DNA of 16,302 nucleotides from Phoronis ovalis (lineage: Eukaryota; Phoronida; Phoronidae). Location of the stretch: NCBI GenBank assembly GCA_028565635.1, contig JAOXYB010024102.1:1-16302 (forward strand), written 5' to 3'. The notes under the pieces were generated by a model that was given only the letters and a program-made list of their open reading frames with translations, did no database searches and was not told the origin of the DNA. Below, one piece after another: positions 14,501-16,302 of the stretch; position 1 is the stretch's first letter, and each line of letters opens with the position of its first letter. Both the position numbers and the translations under genes were made by a program.

Positions 14501-15397
14501 CCCATTTCCAGGGAATTGCATTAGTACTTGCGTACCACTTATGTTACTAATTAAGACATAATCCAACATACTATCAGGTAAAGTGTTTCACAGAGCTTCA
14601 AAAGCAACTTCGCTATCAAACCATGTTTCGTAGAACCTTTAATCTACTGCAAACCGTTTTGTACCTATCATACAGTAGTAGACAGTTCATGAATTAGATG
14701 GAGGTCAAGGGTTATCAAAAGCGTTCGCAGCGTATATATCCACAGGTTCGTAGACAATTCTGCCATTGTTTCTGCCATTGTTACGTCAACGAAGTTCCTC
14801 ACTGATTTCCAGGCAGGATTGAGGTCTGCCAACTAAAGAACGTATTCTTATTAGTAAATTATTGTATGTATATCAGCAGCATTCATTGAGCGTCATTGTT
14901 TTCTTCATTTCATTTGTACCGTCGAACAAGCAAAATATTGGCATCCCGCATTTTGTGAACTGACTGAACAGGCAGGTAAGTTGAAGAACTTAATCCTAAT
15001 TCGGAACAGGATTTCAAAATTTGACAGTGTTGTAGGTTTCAAAATTAAGATTTAGTTTCATGCTTTATTGAGGAATTATAGACTACAATATTTCTGTTTT
15101 GGAAATACATTCACTTCTGTGTTTATGAAACGGAACGAATTATGGTATAAAATGGGATAGCACTTTAATGTTTTAGTGTTTATTATAATACGTTACTTTG
15201 ACAATAAACGTACACAATTTCATAATGTATACTATTATCAAAAATCCCAATTGCAGACCCGGATTGAATCAAACTAATAGCGGATTCGCCTTTTTGTTAA
15301 ATTGCATTAGCTTTTTCTTGCTTCTTATTCAACAATTATTTGCAACACCTCAGATACCACATGTACCACGTACAAATATGTAAATACCAGTGTTGCT
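11571..15397. other. Gene-free AT-rich interval
   Basis: No coding region is supported. Around 11740-11885, phrases such as GCAGCCATGTTGGA, GCCATCCATATTGG and GTGGCCATTTT recur; such GCCAT/ATGG-rich patches are typical of old DNA-transposon remnants, but termini were not found. A short tandem TCTGCCATTGT pair is at about 14759-14781. Open frames at 11958-12164 and 15198-15383 show no domain. Confidence 0.4.
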
Positions 15398-15429
15398 TAT
15401 AAAAGAGCGCAGTCTACATATTTCAGACT
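15398..15429 (+). promoter_or_regulatory. Core promoter: TATA box and initiator
   Basis: TATAAAAG at 15398-15405 is a strong TATA box. TCAGACT at 15423-15429 resembles an initiator, with its A at 15425, 27 nt from the first T of the TATA box, close to the usual spacing. An open exon with a splice donor follows, which supports function. Confidence 0.45.
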
Positions 15430-15437
15430 CACAAACT

Positions 15438-15458
15438 ATGTCACAATCTTAGTGACAT
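15438..15458 (+). promoter_or_regulatory. 5' UTR hairpin, 7-bp perfect stem
   Basis: ATGTCAC (15438-15444) and GTGACAT (15452-15458) form a perfect stem with a 7-nt loop, between the predicted initiator and the first ATG. It could be an RNA hairpin or a dyad binding site at the DNA level; the loop context does not identify which. Confidence 0.25.
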
Positions 15459-15469
15459 TGTATGTGGAA

Positions 15470-15525
15470 ATGGAAAATAGAAATGACTATTCTGCTCGAG
15501 AGCAAGATAATGGTTGGACTGGATG
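15470..15525 (+). CDS. Putative first coding exon of an unidentified plus-strand gene
   Basis: About 45 nt after the predicted transcription start, ATG at 15470 opens MENRNDYSAREQDNGWTG and ends in phase 2 at a strong donor, GGATG|GTAAGTG (GT at 15526-15527). An alternative ATG at 15462 in another frame gives MWKWKIEMTILLESKIMVGL and then D, ending in phase 1. The first frame is more hydrophilic and less hydrophobic-random, so I prefer it, but the upstream ATG would be met first by scanning ribosomes. A perfect hairpin (ATGTCAC/GTGACAT) lies in the 5' UTR. No later exon is recognised within the window, so function is unknown. Confidence 0.3.
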
Positions 15526-15631
15526 GTAAGTGAACGTAATACTGAAACAACTCAAGCTACGTATTGTAGTTATGCACTTCAGAACTACAGCACTGTCGAT
15601 GATTTGTTTTTCTTATGTTTCACGTTTAAAA

Positions 15632-15846
15632 GTTTCCTTTAATTACGAAGTTGTGATGTTTGTTTTTTTGGTAGAAATGTTTTTATACGTGCTCAAAATC
15701 CCCTGTCCAGTTAATAGTAAAGACATAGTTGCCAGTTTTAATTGCCTTTAATTACGAAGTTGTGATGTTTTTTTTTGGTAGATATGTTTTTATACGTGCT
15801 CAAATCCCCTGTCCAGTTATTAGTAAAGACATAGTTGCCAGTATAA
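15632..15846 (+). repeat. Direct tandem duplication, unit about 109 bp, two near-identical copies
   Basis: CCTTTAATTACGAAGTTGTG occurs at 15636 and 15745, and the following ~95 bp, including TTTTATACGTGCTCAAA and CCCCTGTCCAGTTA and AAAGACATAGTTGCCAGT, is repeated with a few differences (T-run length, AAATC/AATC, TAATAG/TATTAG). Each unit has a T-rich run ending GGTAG, so each resembles a splice acceptor followed by a short open stretch. The high identity indicates a recent duplication. No domain is recognised. Confidence 0.7.
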
Positions 15847-16302
15847 AGAGAACCAAGGCTAAGATGTTACGTCAAGAACCACGGGTCTATACATGTTTTA
15901 ATGTTTTGTTTATTCATTTGTCGCTCTCTGGGATTCCAAACTATAGACTTGAGAGAGTTACCTTCGTTATCAGTTTTTTTGTACTTAGACATTGTCTTGT
16001 AATTTAAAGTAATTACATTTTTCACACAAAATAATTGTTTCCTAAAACTTGGTATTTACCGACTCGTATTTGCAACGTATAACATTTATTAAAGGTTTAT
16101 GACACCTCATAAAAATCACTACCTGAAAATCCCGCGAACTTCACTCGAGATAACTACGTTATGAAGAAGTACAAGATGCTGCTATTATTTTTGTTATAAG
16201 TATATTATATAATGCCATGCTAACCGTATAAATATAAATTAGTTAAAATTCAATTTTAATTTTTGGACAGATGCATAATATTATATTATATCATACCAAC
16301 TG
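15847..16302. other. Window end, no supported feature
   Basis: The sequence is AT-rich. The plus-strand frame that runs out of the tandem duplication stops at about 16007 and encodes nothing recognisable. If the 15470 exon is real, its next exons may lie here or beyond the window. Confidence 0.35.

Noticed and set aside
1-16302. tRNA genes, rRNA, CRISPR arrays, bacterial operons
   Set aside because: No cloverleaf with A and B box sequences, no rRNA-like block and no regularly spaced repeats were seen on either strand by eye; a covariance-model scan was not possible.

Overview
The window looks like AT-rich genomic DNA from an invertebrate animal. Coding sequence is split into exons by GT...AG introns, poly(A)-type signals and a TATA-type promoter are present, and there are no bacterial-style operons or ribosome-binding sites. 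The main gene encodes an NLR-like protein with a death effector domain (DED) and a NACHT NTPase. Such genes are common in molluscs, cnidarians and deuterostome invertebrates, but I cannot name the species.

Positions 1-1231 are mostly non-coding, with a weak GC-rich exon candidate at 578-648 (+) and a poly(A) signal for the NLR gene at 1015-1020 (-). Positions 1232-7560 (-) hold the NLR locus. Read 5' to 3' on the minus strand it has: a 5' UTR and the first half of the DED (7404-7560), the second half of the DED (6767-6954), a linker exon (6395-6490), a tiny possible exon (6221-6259), a pre-NACHT exon (4444-4606), a duplicated exon start (3718-3770 and 3541-3585), and a long exon carrying Walker A (about 3466-3492) and then Walker B, sensor 1, winged helix and an unrecognised C-terminus (1232-3352). 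Intron phases agree across all these pieces. The reading frame breaks once, between Walker A and Walker B near 3332-3358. The locus is therefore either a young pseudogene, an allele with a frameshift, or an assembly error.

Positions 7561-10830 show no gene I can support. Positions 10834-11570 are a large fold-back element. Its two inverted arms are almost identical over a 49-50 nt core and carry mirrored CRE, CCAAT and E-box motifs. They enclose a 40-codon minus-strand fragment that resembles the start of a RecQ-like helicase. Positions 11575-15390 are again without recognisable genes. At 15398-15525 (+) a TATA box, an initiator, a 5' UTR hairpin and a short open exon ending in a strong splice donor suggest the start of another gene. 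A direct tandem duplication of about 109 bp follows at 15632-15846.

If the NLR frame is intact in the living animal, the DED would recruit DED or caspase partners and the NACHT module would oligomerise on ATP binding, as in known innate immune sensors. The C-terminal 450 residues show no clear leucine-rich repeats, so the ligand-sensing part is unknown.
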